A stretch of DNA of 64,000 nucleotides, from NCBI RefSeq assembly GCF_037949285.1, contig NZ_CP149926.1, forward strand, positions 1,777,501 through 1,841,500. The letters run 5' to 3'. This stretch comes from Thioclava sp. GXIMD4216 (lineage in GTDB: Bacteria > Pseudomonadota > Alphaproteobacteria > Rhodobacterales > Rhodobacteraceae). A program made the position numbers and the translations under genes. Position 1 is the first letter of the stretch; each line of letters begins with the position of its first letter. This document shows, in pieces, positions 7,281 to 16,948 of this stretch. Under the pieces are notes generated by a model. The model did not search any database. It saw nothing but the letters and a program-made list of their open reading frames with translations, and was not told the origin of the DNA.

Positions 7281-8921
7281 TTAATTCGTCAGGGCTGCAG
7301 ATTCCACCCCAGCCTTATGCAGCGCTGCGTAAAGACGCGCATCGCGACCATACACATCCTTGCGATATTCGATCCCGCCCTTCGCATTGGGCCATGCGGT
7401 AAAATAGACCAGATGGACCGGCACCGGCGGCGTAATCTTGACCGTTGTCTCCTGACCGCTGTCGAGGATACGTTGGAAATAGGACTTGGGATCGGTCACC
7501 TGCGGCGCAAGCAAAGTATAGGCCAGTTCGAAAGGCTGGCCCACCCGCACGCAGCCATGACTGAAAGCACGCTGCTCCTTCGAGAACAGAGATTTGGACG
7601 GCGTATCATGGAGATAGATGTTATACTTGTTCGGGAACAAGAACTTTACCAGCCCGAGTGCATTTGACCGCGATGGGGCTTGCCGCATGGCGAATGGGAA
7701 GGTTTTTGTGGTGTATTGCGCAAAATTGATCGCGTTGCGTGGAATGACCTGACCGCGGGAATCGACCACCTGAATCTGCGCCGCCGCATTGGGGTTACGC
7801 TGCATCATCGGCAGATATTCCTTGGTCACGATCGACCGCGGCACATGCCATGCCGGATTGATCACCATCCGATCCATGCTGTCTGAAAATTCCGGTGTCT
7901 GCCTATCGGGGCGGTTTTGTCCAACAACTGTAACAGATTGGAAGGTGACCTTATCATCATCTATCACCTTAACGGAGAAGTCTGCGATATTGACCCAGAT
8001 CCGACGCTTGCCAAGATCCATGCCATTCATCCAGCGCAGCCGTTCCAAGGCGACAAGAAGTGACTTCAGCCGCTCTTCCGGCGCGACATTCAGTGCTTCA
8101 AGGGTTGATGCACCGGCGATACCATCCGCGCTCAGCCCCTGATCCGCCTGATATTGCTGCACCGCTTTCTGGATCTGCGCATCATAGCGGGCCGTCGCCG
8201 TGCGCGAGAGATAGCCCATGCGCTGCAAGCGGTCCCGTAGAGCCAGAACCGCATGGCCTGTATCTCCGGGGCGGAGCACGCTGGATGGAACCTGCGGCCC
8301 CCAGCCGCCCGTTTCAATCTCATGTTCCAGATCAAGTTTGGCTTTTAACAGTTTGGCATAGGCCGGATCTTGCGGTGCGAGGCTGTGCAGCCATGCAAGC
8401 GGGCTGTCGCTTTGCGAGAACTCACGCAGCAGGGTCAGGTTATCGGGTCGTTCCACCACACGGACGATCGTCGGGTCGACCTTTGACGGTGTCAGCACGC
8501 CGCGTGACGCATCCTGTGCATAGCGCAGAAAAGCTTCGGACATTCTCACTTCAAGCTGGCCGCGTTGCCGCTCGGATTTCAGATCGAAAAACGCCTGTTG
8601 CAATGCGCGGGCGTGGTAGCTTTCTGCCGGTAGGCCTTGCGCCTGTGCCTGCCCGAGGGCGCGGAAAAACGCAGCCCTGCGGGGGGCATCTTCTCCACTG
8701 GTCCAGAGCGGACGATAGTCACGGGCCGCATAGAACTGCGACAAAGCGGGATGGTCCGCCGTCTCTTCCGAAATCGCCTGCATGAAACCCGACATCGCCA
8801 GAGCGGGCATCTGTATCGCCCCGACCGCTGCCTGCGACACATCGCTTTGGGCAAACGCGGCGGACCCCAGAATGGTCGCGACCAAACCCGCCATGCCTGC
8901 ATATTTGAGAGAATCGATCAT
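7281..8921 (-). CDS. Murein L,D-transpeptidase (YcbB/LdtD-like)
   Basis: A 546-residue exported protein with a signal peptide (1-25, ending SAAFAQ). An N-terminal scaffold domain (about 60-200) is followed by a peptidoglycan-binding domain (about 218-278, PGDTGHAVLALRDRLQRMGY). The YkuD catalytic domain spans about 308-478 and has the HX(n)SHGCVRV motif with His455 and Cys457. This order is that of LdtD/YcbB, which makes 3-3 crosslinks in the periplasm. It faces a divergently transcribed M15-type murein peptidase gene across a 303-bp control region containing a CtrA-like site. Confidence 0.92.
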   Translation of the reverse strand: MIDSLKYAGMAGLVATILGSAAFAQSDVSQAAVGAIQMPALAMSGFMQAISEETADHPALSQFYAARDYRPLWTSGEDAPRRAAFFRALGQAQAQGLPAESYHARALQQAFFDLKSERQRGQLEVRMSEAFLRYAQDASRGVLTPSKVDPTIVRVVERPDNLTLLREFSQSDSPLAWLHSLAPQDPAYAKLLKAKLDLEHEIETGGWGPQVPSSVLRPGDTGHAVLALRDRLQRMGYLSRTATARYDAQIQKAVQQYQADQGLSADGIAGASTLEALNVAPEERLKSLLVALERLRWMNGMDLGKRRIWVNIADFSVKVIDDDKVTFQSVTVVGQNRPDRQTPEFSDSMDRMVINPAWHVPRSIVTKEYLPMMQRNPNAAAQIQVVDSRGQVIPRNAINFAQYTTKTFPFAMRQAPSRSNALGLVKFLFPNKYNIYLHDTPSKSLFSKEQRAFSHGCVRVGQPFELAYTLLAPQVTDPKSYFQRILDSGQETTVKITPPVPVHLVYFTAWPNAKGGIEYRKDVYGRDARLYAALHKAGVESAALTN

Positions 8922-9224
8922 CGGCCAGCCTGTCGGAACTTAATAAAAACTCTGAAATAGGGATTGCGCGACAGCGGCTAAATGTCCAGTATCAAGCATT
9001 TGTTAACCATTTTATTGGCAACTATGTCGCATAACATCAACAAACGCCCCTTCATGACCCTTGAATTGGCGGGATTTCGCCCAAATTTCAGTTAACGTTC
9101 GGTTAACCAGAAAATTCACAGTTGATCGCGATGCCGTGGGCGACCTAACGTGATCGCGATCTGACGAGAGGCATGCGCCAAGCCGCAGATAAGCGGCGCG
9201 CAATTAACTTAGGCAGGCAAAGAA
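8922..9224. promoter_or_regulatory. Divergent control region of two peptidoglycan genes
   Basis: This 303-bp gap separates the L,D-transpeptidase start (8921, minus) from the YcbK-like start (9225, plus). It is AT-rich and holds several TTAAC elements: TTAACCAT at 9003-9010 and the paired site at 9092-9106. No ORF is supported. Confidence 0.5.
9092..9108 (+). promoter_or_regulatory. CtrA-like binding site TTAA-N7-TTAACC
   Basis: TTAA (9092-9095), exactly seven bases, then TTAACC (9103-9108). This equals the alphaproteobacterial CtrA consensus TTAA-N7-TTAAC. It lies about 120 bp upstream of the M15-type peptidase gene. Confidence 0.55.
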
Positions 9225-9788
9225 ATGGCAAGCAATCAGTTGTTCACGCGTCGCGGGCTCCTTGGGGCTTTTGCAGCCACGGCAGTCGTCGCTGCACCGA
9301 CCATGTCCAATGCGTTCGGGTTCCTGCGCGGTGCAGGCGATGTCCGTCGGATCCGCATGTATTCGGGGCGAACCGGCGAAAGCATCGACACGGTCTATTG
9401 GATCGATGGCGAATATATCGACGAAGCGTTGAACGAGATTACCCATTTCATGCGCGACTGGCGCACCGGCACGAAAAAGACGATTGACCGCCGCACGATC
9501 GATATTGCAGCGGCCTCCCATAACCTGATGGGCATTAACGAACCCTATATCATGCTCTCCGGATACCGTTCGCCCAAAACCAATGCGATGTTGCGTTCCC
9601 GCTCGGGCGGTGTTGCCAAGAATTCGCTGCATATGCGCGGTCAAGCCGCCGACCTTCGCCTGAAATCCCGCTCTGTCAACCAGATGTATAAGGCGGCAAT
9701 GGCTTGCCATGCAGGGGGCGTTGGAAAGTATAGCAATTCCAACTTTGTCCATATGGATTGTGGTCCGGTGCGCACTTGGGGTGCCTAA
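9225..9788 (+). CDS. YcbK-like (DUF882) murein peptidase, Tat-exported
   Basis: A 187-residue protein. The N-terminus has FTRRGLLGAF followed by AATAVVAAP and a cleavage site near SNA-FG, a twin-arginine signal. The mature part is the M15-like/DUF882 fold. Zinc-site residues are His136 (SLHMRGQAADL), Asp143 and His176 (NFVHMDCGP). It probably cleaves stem peptides in murein in the periplasm. The start has AGGCAAAG upstream. It is divergent from a murein L,D-transpeptidase, consistent with a cell-wall role, and probably under CtrA-type cell-cycle control. Confidence 0.88.
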   Translation: MASNQLFTRRGLLGAFAATAVVAAPTMSNAFGFLRGAGDVRRIRMYSGRTGESIDTVYWIDGEYIDEALNEITHFMRDWRTGTKKTIDRRTIDIAAASHNLMGINEPYIMLSGYRSPKTNAMLRSRSGGVAKNSLHMRGQAADLRLKSRSVNQMYKAAMACHAGGVGKYSNSNFVHMDCGPVRTWGA

Positions 9789-9796
9789 GCTGAAAA

Positions 9797-9827
9797 AGGC
9801 GCCTACGGGCACCATTTTTATTGGCGG
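9797..9827 (+). terminator. Probable terminator of the YcbK-like gene
   Basis: Imperfect stem GGCGCC/GGGCACC after an A-run, followed by ATTTTTATT. It overlaps the end of the convergent DUF1045 gene. Confidence 0.4.
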
Positions 9828-10492
9828 ATCGGGAAACGCTGCAGAAGATGAAAGCGCTTGGACGTGGCGTTTTCCCCGACAAGGCAAAGCGACCTCAGGG
9901 TGACAGGATCGTGCAAGACGCTTGAAAACCAATGGGTTGCCGCCTGCTCTACTATCGGCATCTGAGCTTTCGAAAGTGTGTCCGTCAGTGTTATATGAAA
10001 GCGGAACCGCTGCATCACATGCGGATAGCCCCAGTCCACCAGGTTTTGTCGTCCTTCATCCGGAAAGGCTCTGGGCAGGCGTTTTGTGATTTCGTCATCG
10101 CTCAAGGGGCGACGCAGCGGATTGCTCTGCCTGACAATATAGGAAGCGAAATCTTCGATCTGCGTGTTATGTTCTGGGATAAGCGCAAGAAAACGCCCCA
10201 AGCGCGCCAGTCGTAGCTCCCCTAAGGGTAATGGGCGCAGAGTCAGGGATAGCTCTTCGCATAGGTTTTCAAGATCGGTTGGCAAAGCATTGGCATTCAA
10301 TGCGAAAGGCGCGCGGAGTGTGGCGTGAAGCCCGTAACGCGCAGGTTTTTCTGTGACGGATGCCCAGTCAAATCCCAATGCAGGCTGCACAGCCGCTGCT
10401 CCGCGTGAAAGATCCCAGCCCAGCCATGCCGTGCCACGGGCAAAAAGTTCGCCCTCGGGCACAGCATAGATGGCATAGCGGGAAAATTCCAT
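9818..10492 (-). CDS. DUF1045 2H-phosphoesterase family protein
   Basis: A 224-residue protein with the two H-x-T signatures of the 2H phosphoesterase superfamily: His56/Thr58 in GLHATLRAPF and His166/Thr168 in FRFHITLTDT. The family is often annotated as a phosphonate metabolism protein (TIGR03223), because members lie in phn operons and may act on cyclic phosphate intermediates. No phn gene is present here. Its ATG overlaps the TAA of metH by one base (TAATG), so it is translationally coupled to metH. The substrate is unknown. Confidence 0.8.
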   Translation of the reverse strand: MEFSRYAIYAVPEGELFARGTAWLGWDLSRGAAAVQPALGFDWASVTEKPARYGLHATLRAPFALNANALPTDLENLCEELSLTLRPLPLGELRLARLGRFLALIPEHNTQIEDFASYIVRQSNPLRRPLSDDEITKRLPRAFPDEGRQNLVDWGYPHVMQRFRFHITLTDTLSKAQMPIVEQAATHWFSSVLHDPVTLRSLCLVGENATSKRFHLLQRFPIRQ

Positions 10493-13400
10493 TAGGCTTC
10501 AGCGGCTTTGGGCGTGTAGTTAAGAATTGGTGCCAGCCAACGCTCCGCCTCGCGAAGCGGCATCTCCTTACGCGCGGCATAATCTTCAACCTGATCCTTC
10601 TCGACCCGCGCCACACCGAAGTAATAGGCTTCGGGATGACCAAGATACAGCCCCGAGACCGATGATCCCGGCCACATCGCATAGCTTTCCGTCAGCTCGA
10701 CCCCTGTCTGAGAAGTAGCATCCAACAGTTTGAACAATGTGTCTTTTTCGGTGTGATCAGGTTGTGCCGGATAACCGGGGGCCGGACGAATACCGTCATA
10801 TCTGTCGGCAATCAGATCCTCGTTGTTGCAGGCCTCGTCGGGCGCATATCCCCAAAGCTCTTTACGGACATATTCATGCAGTCGCTCGGCAAAGGCTTCG
10901 GCAAACCGGTCCGCCAAGGCCTTCACAAGGATCGAGTTGTAATCGTCATGCGCGGCTTCGAACTTCTCGGCAATGGCCTGTTCCTCGGGGCCAGCGGTCA
11001 CCACAAAGCCGCCCAGATAATCCGCCTTGCCGCCCTCGGGCGCGATGAAGTCGGACAGCGCCACATTCGGACGCCCCTCGCGTTTGGTCACTTGCTGGCG
11101 CAGCGTATGCATCGTCGCCAGCTCGGTGCTGCGATCTTCGGCGGTATAAAGCCGGATGTCATCGCCCACCGCATTCGCCGGCCAGAAGCCGACAACCGCC
11201 TTGGGCGTAAACCATTTCTCGTCAATGATCTTGGCCAGCATCGCCTGCGCATCGGCAAAAAGCGCACGCGCCGCCTCGCCCTGCTTTTCATCCTCGAGGA
11301 TCTTCGGATAAACGCCTTTCAGCTCCCATGTCTGGAAGAACGGCGTCCAGTCGATATAGCGCGCAAGCTCGGCCAGATCCCAAGTGTCAAAGGTCTTGGT
11401 ACCAAGGAAGCTGGGCGTTTTCGGCGTATAGTTCGTAAAATCGGCCCTATAGGCATTGGCGCGCGCGTCTTCTAGGGGCAGACGCTTTTTCGCCAGTTCC
11501 GCGCGGGCGTGCTTCTCCGCCGTTTCGGTATAATCGGCCTGAATTTCAGCCACATAGCCGGGTTTCTGCGTCTTCGATAGCAGCTGCGACACAACCCCCA
11601 CCGCACGCGAGGCATCGGTCACATAGATCGCCTGCCCCTTGTTATAGCGCGGGTTGATCTTCACCGCCGTATGCACCTTGGAGGTCGTCGCCCCGCCAAT
11701 CAGCAGCGGCAGATCCATCCCCAGACGCTCCATCTCCGAGGCCACATGCACCATCTCGTCCAGCGAGGGCGTGATCAAACCCGACAGGCCAATCACATCT
11801 ACCTTCTCGCGTTTGGCGGTTTCAAGGATCTTCTCGGCGGGCACCATCACGCCAAGGTCGATGATCTCGTAGTTGTTGCACGCCAGCACGACGCCCACGA
11901 TATTCTTACCGATATCATGCACATCGCCCTTCACGGTCGCCATCAGGATCTTACCGGCCGCTTCACTTTCAGCGGTGCCGTTCTGGCGCTTCTCTTCTTC
12001 CATATAAGGCAGCAGCACGGCCACCGCCTGTTTCATCACGCGGGCGGATTTCACCACCTGCGGCAGGAACATCTTGCCCGCGCCAAAGAGATCGCCCACC
12101 ACATTCATCCCCGCCATCAGCGGGCCTTCGATCACATGCAACGGGCGCTCGGCCGCCTGACGGGCCTCTTCGGTGTCATCCTCGATGAATTCCGTGATGC
12201 CATTGACCAGCGCATGTTCGAGGCGCTTCTCGACGCCCCATGTGCGCCATGTCATATCCTTCTCGCGGCCTTTCGCACCGCCCTGCCCGCGATATTTCTC
12301 GGCAATTTCCAGCATGTTTTCAGTGGCTACGCCGCCGTTCTTCGGAGAACGGTTCAAAACAACATCTTCGCAGGCCTCGCGCAGGTCGGCATCGATCTGG
12401 TCATAGACCGCAAGCTGGCCCGCATTGACGATCCCCATATCCATCCCGTTTTGGATGGCATGATACAGGAAGACGGCATGCATCGCCTCGCGCACGGGCT
12501 CGTTGCCGCGGAACGAGAAAGACAGGTTCGACACACCGCCCGAGATATGCACATGCGGGCAGGTTTCGGTGATGATCTTCGTCGCCTGGATGAAGTCCAC
12601 CCCGTAATTGTCATGCTCTTCGATGCCGGTCGCCACGGCAAAGACGTTCGGGTCAAAGATGATATCCTCGGGCGCAAAGCCCACATCCTCGGTGAGGATC
12701 TTATAGGCGCGCTGGCAGATCTCGACCTTGCGGGCGCAGGTATCGGCCTGACCTTCCTCGTCAAAGGCCATCACGACCACGGCGGCCCCATAGGCCTTGC
12801 ACAGGCGCGCGTGATGGACAAAGGCCTCGACGCCCTCTTTCATCGAGATCGAGTTTACGATCGCTTTGCCTTGCACGCATTTCAGACCGGCCTCGATCAC
12901 CTCCCATTTAGAGCTGTCGATCATGATCGGCACGCGGGCGATATCGGGTTCGGCGGCGATCAGGTTCAGGAACTCGACCATCGCGGCTTTTGAATCAATC
13001 AGACCCTCGTCCATATTGATATCGATGATCTGCGCGCCGTTCTCGACCTGCTGACGGGCCACATCCAAAGCGGTTGCATAATCGCCTGCGGTGATCAATT
13101 TCCGGAATTTGGCCGAGCCCGTGACATTGGTCCGCTCGCCCACATTCACGAAAGGAATGTCCGAGGTCAGGGTAAAGGGCTCCAGCCCCGACAGGCGCAT
13201 CAGAACCGGCGGCTGGGGGATTTCCCGCGGCGCGATGTCTTTCACAGCTTCGGCGATGGCGCGGATATGTTCGAAGGTCGAGCCACAGCAGCCGCCGACG
13301 ATATTGACCAGCCCGTCGCGCGCAAAACCCGCCACCTGCTCGGCCATATGTTCGGGCGACTCGTCATATTCGCCCATCTCGTTGGGCAGACCGGCATTGG

Positions 13401-14259
13401 GATAGGCGCAGATCAGCGTGTCGGCCACCCCCGCCAGTTCCGAGATATGGGCGCGCATGGCTTCGGCGCCAAGGGCGCAGTTCAGGCCAACGGTCAGCGG
13501 GCTGGCATGGCGCACCGAATACCAGAAGGCGGTCGGCGTCTGCCCCGAAAGCGTGCGGCCCGACAGGTCGGTGATGGTGCCCGAGATCATCACCGGCAGC
13601 TCGATCCCGCGGGCGTCGAAAACCTCCTGACAGGCGAAGATCGCGGCCTTGGCATTGAGCGTATCGAAGATCGTCTCGATCAGCAGGATATCCACGCCGC
13701 CATCAATCAGCGCATTGATCTGCTGGGTATAGGCGATGCGCAAATCATCAAAGGTAACAGCGCGGTAGCCGGGATTGTTCACATCGGGGCTGATCGAGGC
13801 CGTCCGGTTGGTCGGGCCAAGCGCGCCCGCCACAAACCGCTTGCGACCATCCTCGGCTTCGGCACGATCCATAGCGCGGCGGGCCAGCTGCGCGCCCTGA
13901 TAGTTCAGGTCGTAGACCGCGCCTTCCAGCGCATAATCCGCCTGCGCGATGGTGGTCGAGGAGAAGGTGTTGGTTTCTGCAATATCGGCCCCCGCCATCG
14001 CATAGCGATAATGGATCTCCTCGATCGCCTCGGGCAGCGTCAGGTTCAGCAGGTCATTATTCCCCTGCTGGGGGTGGCTATTGCCCTTCAGATGCGCCTC
14101 GAAGGGGCCGCTTTTTGCGGAGATCTGGAAATCGGCCTCGCCCAGTCCCAGTTTCTGGATCTGCGTGCCCATCGCCCCGTCAAGGATCAGGATGCGGTCT
14201 TTTGCGGCATGTGCGATGTGATCAAAGACAGCGGAACGGGTCAAAGTCGTACGGGACAC
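10492..14259 (-). CDS. metH: Cobalamin-dependent methionine synthase MetH
   Basis: About 1255 residues. It transfers a methyl group from 5-methyltetrahydrofolate through cobalamin to homocysteine. Domains in order: homocysteine-binding domain (GAMGTQIQ, then zinc cysteines GLNCALGA and [10 protein letters not shown]), pterin-binding domain ([14 protein letters not shown]), cap domain, Rossmann B12 domain ([13 protein letters not shown] with the Co-ligating His) and the AdoMet reactivation domain. I take the GTG at 14259 as start because AGGAG precedes it and upstream codons run into a terminator; the spacing (about 11 nt) is long, so the start is uncertain. Confidence 0.96.
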   Translation of the reverse strand: MSRTTLTRSAVFDHIAHAAKDRILILDGAMGTQIQKLGLGEADFQISAKSGPFEAHLKGNSHPQQGNNDLLNLTLPEAIEEIHYRYAMAGADIAETNTFSSTTIAQADYALEGAVYDLNYQGAQLARRAMDRAEAEDGRKRFVAGALGPTNRTASISPDVNNPGYRAVTFDDLRIAYTQQINALIDGGVDILLIETIFDTLNAKAAIFACQEVFDARGIELPVMISGTITDLSGRTLSGQTPTAFWYSVRHASPLTVGLNCALGAEAMRAHISELAGVADTLICAYPNAGLPNEMGEYDESPEHMAEQVAGFARDGLVNIVGGCCGSTFEHIRAIAEAVKDIAPREIPQPPVLMRLSGLEPFTLTSDIPFVNVGERTNVTGSAKFRKLITAGDYATALDVARQQVENGAQIIDINMDEGLIDSKAAMVEFLNLIAAEPDIARVPIMIDSSKWEVIEAGLKCVQGKAIVNSISMKEGVEAFVHHARLCKAYGAAVVVMAFDEEGQADTCARKVEICQRAYKILTEDVGFAPEDIIFDPNVFAVATGIEEHDNYGVDFIQATKIITETCPHVHISGGVSNLSFSFRGNEPVREAMHAVFLYHAIQNGMDMGIVNAGQLAVYDQIDADLREACEDVVLNRSPKNGGVATENMLEIAEKYRGQGGAKGREKDMTWRTWGVEKRLEHALVNGITEFIEDDTEEARQAAERPLHVIEGPLMAGMNVVGDLFGAGKMFLPQVVKSARVMKQAVAVLLPYMEEEKRQNGTAESEAAGKILMATVKGDVHDIGKNIVGVVLACNNYEIIDLGVMVPAEKILETAKREKVDVIGLSGLITPSLDEMVHVASEMERLGMDLPLLIGGATTSKVHTAVKINPRYNKGQAIYVTDASRAVGVVSQLLSKTQKPGYVAEIQADYTETAEKHARAELAKKRLPLEDARANAYRADFTNYTPKTPSFLGTKTFDTWDLAELARYIDWTPFFQTWELKGVYPKILEDEKQGEAARALFADAQAMLAKIIDEKWFTPKAVVGFWPANAVGDDIRLYTAEDRSTELATMHTLRQQVTKREGRPNVALSDFIAPEGGKADYLGGFVVTAGPEEQAIAEKFEAAHDDYNSILVKALADRFAEAFAERLHEYVRKELWGYAPDEACNNEDLIADRYDGIRPAPGYPAQPDHTEKDTLFKLLDATSQTGVELTESYAMWPGSSVSGLYLGHPEAYYFGVARVEKDQVEDYAARKEMPLREAERWLAPILNYTPKAAEA

Positions 14260-14356
14260 GGCAGAATTTACTCCTGTGGTTTCAAGATGCGTTACATAGC
14301 TCGCTGAAAAAAGTAAATCCAACTCATATTGGTCATGAACAACATGAACAAAATTC

Positions 14357-14386
14357 AAGGCCCCGTCCAGTTACGGACGAGGCCTT
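14357..14386 (-). terminator. Terminator hairpin of the CHAP lipoprotein gene
   Basis: AAGGCC..GTCC pairs with GGAC..GGCCTT. It lies 26 bp past the stop codon of the minus-strand CHAP gene and upstream of metH. The T-tract is weak. Confidence 0.55.
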
Positions 14387-14411
14387 CAAAAGGGTACGCT
14401 CGGGGCGCGGA

Positions 14412-15026
14412 TCAGCCGCGATTGATGTTCTGGATAAAGCCATAGACCGGATAGTTGCGACCATAGGCGGCGCTGCTGGAGCGCACGCGCACTTCGCTCC
14501 AGTCATTTTTGGCAGAAACGTCAATGACTTCCATGCCAAGCGAGACCTGGTTGCGTTTCCAGTTCGCATGATCCACCAGAACCTTGCGGCTATCGACGAT
14601 CTTGGAGACCACGGCCACATGCCCCATCGGCATGGATTTGGTGCCCTTGAACACCATCACAGCGCCCGGTGCGGGGCTATGGCGGCGAAGGTAGCTGCCC
14701 TCGGCCTGCCCCCACCAAGTGCGCGCATTGCCGCGCAGCTCGATCCCACTTGCATTGCGGGCGAAGGGCACGCACCAGACGCGCTGGCCCTTGGCTCGCA
14801 TTGCCGCTGCGATCTCGACCGCAGCATCCCGGCGCGCGGGGTCCAGACCGAATGTGGTCTGGTGGTCCATACGCGCCGAGGCGAAATTCATCGAACTCAT
14901 CTGGCTCAGATCGCCCTTGGACGAGCAAGCCGTAAGAGAAAGCAGGGCTACGGCTGCCAAAGCCGGCCCACGTAAAGTGGAAAGAACGCCTGTCACGCTC
15001 GGGACCTCGAAAATTATTATGGGCAC
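14412..15026 (-). CDS. CHAP-domain lipoprotein (putative murein amidase/endopeptidase)
   Basis: A 204-residue precursor. A hydrophobic signal ends in the lipobox LTAC with lipidated Cys34. The CHAP domain (about 75-165) has the catalytic Cys84 in RVWCVPFARN and His135 in MGHVAVVS, with an ARTWWGQ segment between. A variable Ser/Arg-rich C-terminus ends YGFIQNIN. CHAP proteins of this type cleave peptidoglycan stem peptides, and as a lipoprotein it would sit in the periplasm. It has its own terminator. The ATG at 15026 is a reasonable start; an internal GTG at 14996 would also leave a signal peptide. Confidence 0.8.
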   Translation of the reverse strand: MPIIIFEVPSVTGVLSTLRGPALAAVALLSLTACSSKGDLSQMSSMNFASARMDHQTTFGLDPARRDAAVEIAAAMRAKGQRVWCVPFARNASGIELRGNARTWWGQAEGSYLRRHSPAPGAVMVFKGTKSMPMGHVAVVSKIVDSRKVLVDHANWKRNQVSLGMEVIDVSAKNDWSEVRVRSSSAAYGRNYPVYGFIQNINRG

Positions 15027-15338
15027 CCCGCGCAGTCGTCAGATCCACTTGGAGCACGACAGTTTTTTGCGCGAAAACGCGGTTAAGGGAAAGTGACTTG
15101 CTGTGAGCTCGGCGGGATTTTGCTCATAGTTAAGAATGTGATGGAACCGCCTTCATGGCGGGTCTGAGATACGCCCTGTAACAATATGATTCAGCTTGTG
15201 AAAAAAATACCGTGTTGCTTTTTTGCAAATGGTTAATGGCAAAATGGTCGCAGCTCTTGCGACCAGATTTTGCCTTAGGGTTTTATTAGGAATTGGAACG
15301 TTTTCAGAACATTATCTGCCGCCGCCCCCGGTCCGGCC
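15027..15338. other. Intergenic region with a long stem-loop
   Basis: This 312-bp gap lies between the CHAP gene start and the AI-2E permease stop. It holds AT-rich sequence and one strong stem-loop at 15238-15274. No ORF with a ribosome site is visible. Confidence 0.5.
15238..15274. other. 15-bp stem-loop
   Basis: GGCAAAAT-GGTCGCA pairs with TGCGACC-AG-ATTTTGCC around loop GCTCT, with a 2-nt bulge. It is followed on the plus strand by TTAGGGTTTTATT. It may end the AI-2E permease transcript (minus strand) or belong to an unannotated small RNA. Confidence 0.4.
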
Positions 15339-16424
15339 TTAATCCGGCAACCCCTCGCGCGAGAGAAGAATCGCCAGCGGGCGCAGCGTCGGGGAATGGG
15401 CGCAGGAAATCATCAGCGCCACCATGATCGGTACTGCCAGAAACATTCCCGGCAGGCCCCAGATCGCGCCCCAGAATGCCAGCGATATGATGATGCCGAA
15501 GCTCGACAGGCGCAGCGCATGGCCCATCAGCATCGGGTCGATGATATTGCCGATGATGAACTGTACGCCACCGGCGATGGCAAACACCACAAAAGCCGAG
15601 GTCAGATCGCCCGTCAGGATATAGGCGGCAAGCCCTGCAATGACGGTCGCGATAATCGAGCCGATCGACGGAATGAAGTTGAGAAAGAAGGTCAGAATGG
15701 CCACCGGCAGCGCCAGCTCCAGCCCGCCGAAGAAAAAGACCGCATAGATCGCGATTGCCGTTGCCAGCGACACGATGGCTTTTACCAGCAGGTAGTGGTT
15801 CACCAACTGCATGATCCGCTCCACCATCGCCGAGATACGGTCGGCGCGGGCGGTCTCGCCGCCGAAGAGGCTGAGCAGCTTCGAGCGGAACCAGATCCGC
15901 TCCACAAAGAGGAAGCCGACAAACAGAATGATGAGGATCGCCCCCGAAAGCAGCGAGGATGCCTGCCCCGCCAAGGCCGTCAGGTAGCCTCCGATGCGGA
16001 TATTCTGCATGTATTGTAGCACGGCGGCCTCGACATCGCTGCCCATCCAGCCGAAAATCTGGGCAATGGCGCGCTGTGCGGGTTCGGTATAGGTCAGCGC
16101 CAGCGTCACCACCTGATTGGCCTGTGCCAGAATGAAGGCCGAGGCGGAAAGCAGTCCCGTTGCAATCAGGATCATCGCGAAGATCGAGGCCAGCCACATC
16201 GGAATCCGCACCGGCCCGATTTTCAGGCGCGCGATCGCGTTGATCGCTTCGGAGGTCAGCGAGAACAGGATGATCGCGATGGCCAGAGAAATCAGCACGA
16301 ACCGCGCCTGTGTCAGTAAAAAGAGCACCAGCACGAAGGCAATGAGGCCAAGCAGGGTATTCGTAAGCTGGCGTGGTTCCCGTCGAGAGGGCGCGCGCTG
16401 CGTCGGGAGGTTCTGATCTGACAT
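15339..16424 (-). CDS. AI-2E family (TqsA/PerM-like) membrane protein
   Basis: A 361-residue protein with about eight transmembrane segments: two near the N-terminus (24-60), one at about 78-105, and a dense C-terminal block (160-335). It carries the family motif FIPSIGSIIATVIAGLAAYI and a GNIIDPMLMG loop, which define PF01594. Family members include the AI-2 exporter TqsA and PerM/YtnA-like permeases; substrates are mostly unproven, so quorum-signal transport is not implied. It appears monocistronic, next to tRNA-Ser. The ATG at 16424 follows a weak ribosome site. Confidence 0.85.
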   Translation of the reverse strand: MSDQNLPTQRAPSRREPRQLTNTLLGLIAFVLVLFLLTQARFVLISLAIAIILFSLTSEAINAIARLKIGPVRIPMWLASIFAMILIATGLLSASAFILAQANQVVTLALTYTEPAQRAIAQIFGWMGSDVEAAVLQYMQNIRIGGYLTALAGQASSLLSGAILIILFVGFLFVERIWFRSKLLSLFGGETARADRISAMVERIMQLVNHYLLVKAIVSLATAIAIYAVFFFGGLELALPVAILTFFLNFIPSIGSIIATVIAGLAAYILTGDLTSAFVVFAIAGGVQFIIGNIIDPMLMGHALRLSSFGIIISLAFWGAIWGLPGMFLAVPIMVALMISCAHSPTLRPLAILLSREGLPD

Positions 16425-16583
16425 GGTATTCCTGCTGGCTGAAGGGCGGCGTCATGCAGCAGGGCCAAGATTTTCCTGCTGTCCTGTTCCAACCTAATTT
16501 CGCCCGCGCGCCAAAACAAGAACAGCCCGAAAGAGGGTTTCTGACGGCTTGAAAAATAAATGACATTTCAGCCAAAAAGCTGC

Positions 16584-16612
16584 TTGCACCCATTTGCGGT
16601 TTTGAATAGACA
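16584..16612 (+). promoter_or_regulatory. Promoter of tRNA-Ser
   Basis: TTGCAC (16584-16589), 17-nt spacer, TAGACA (16607-16612). The predicted start falls at the first base of the tRNA. Confidence 0.5.
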
Positions 16613-16619
16613 CCCCCTC

Positions 16620-16709
16620 GGACAGGTGGCCGAGTGGTCGAAGGCGCACGCCTGGAAAGTGTGTAGGCGGGGAACCGTCTCGAGGGTTCGAATCCCTTCC
16701 TGTCCGCCA
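16620..16709 (+). tRNA. tRNA-Ser(GGA)
   Basis: A 90-nt class II tRNA. Acceptor arm GGACAGG/CCTGTCC, discriminator G and encoded CCA (16707-16709). Anticodon arm CACGC-CTGGAAA-GTGTG gives anticodon GGA. A long variable arm (TAGGCGGGGAACCGTCTC) and T-arm GGGTTCGAATCCC are present. It marks the left side of a small genomic island. Confidence 0.97.
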
Positions 16710-16948
16710 TACCACCCACGCAAGCGCATGAAAACATTAGCAAATTAAGCGTAGCGCGTTAGCTCTTCCCCCTTTAATTCCCCCAATTCATCTCGGCACA
16801 TGCCAGAACGTGCTGGTATATAAATTCGTCATGCTTGCTGCATGGGACACCGCTCAGTGTTTAAGAACCAAAACCAAGCGGCGCTGCAAACTCAGCTTAG
16901 TGCATTGCGCCCATCAAAATAGCCGGTAGAGTTTCTGGAAATTGATAA

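Noticed and set aside
11671..14307. Long plus-strand frames opposite metH
   Set aside because: They are His/Arg/Gly-rich mirror frames of a highly conserved gene in GC-rich DNA, with no ribosome sites or family motifs.
14260..14356. SAM-II or SAM/SAH riboswitch before metH
   Set aside because: The leader was read on the minus strand against remembered consensus sequences of SAM-II (AAAGCT-type pseudoknot core) and SAM/SAH; the key blocks were not found.
15304..16743. Long minus-strand frame overlapping the AI-2E permease and tRNA-Ser
   Set aside because: It runs through a tRNA gene and is antisense-like Arg/Gly-rich sequence in a shifted frame of the permease.
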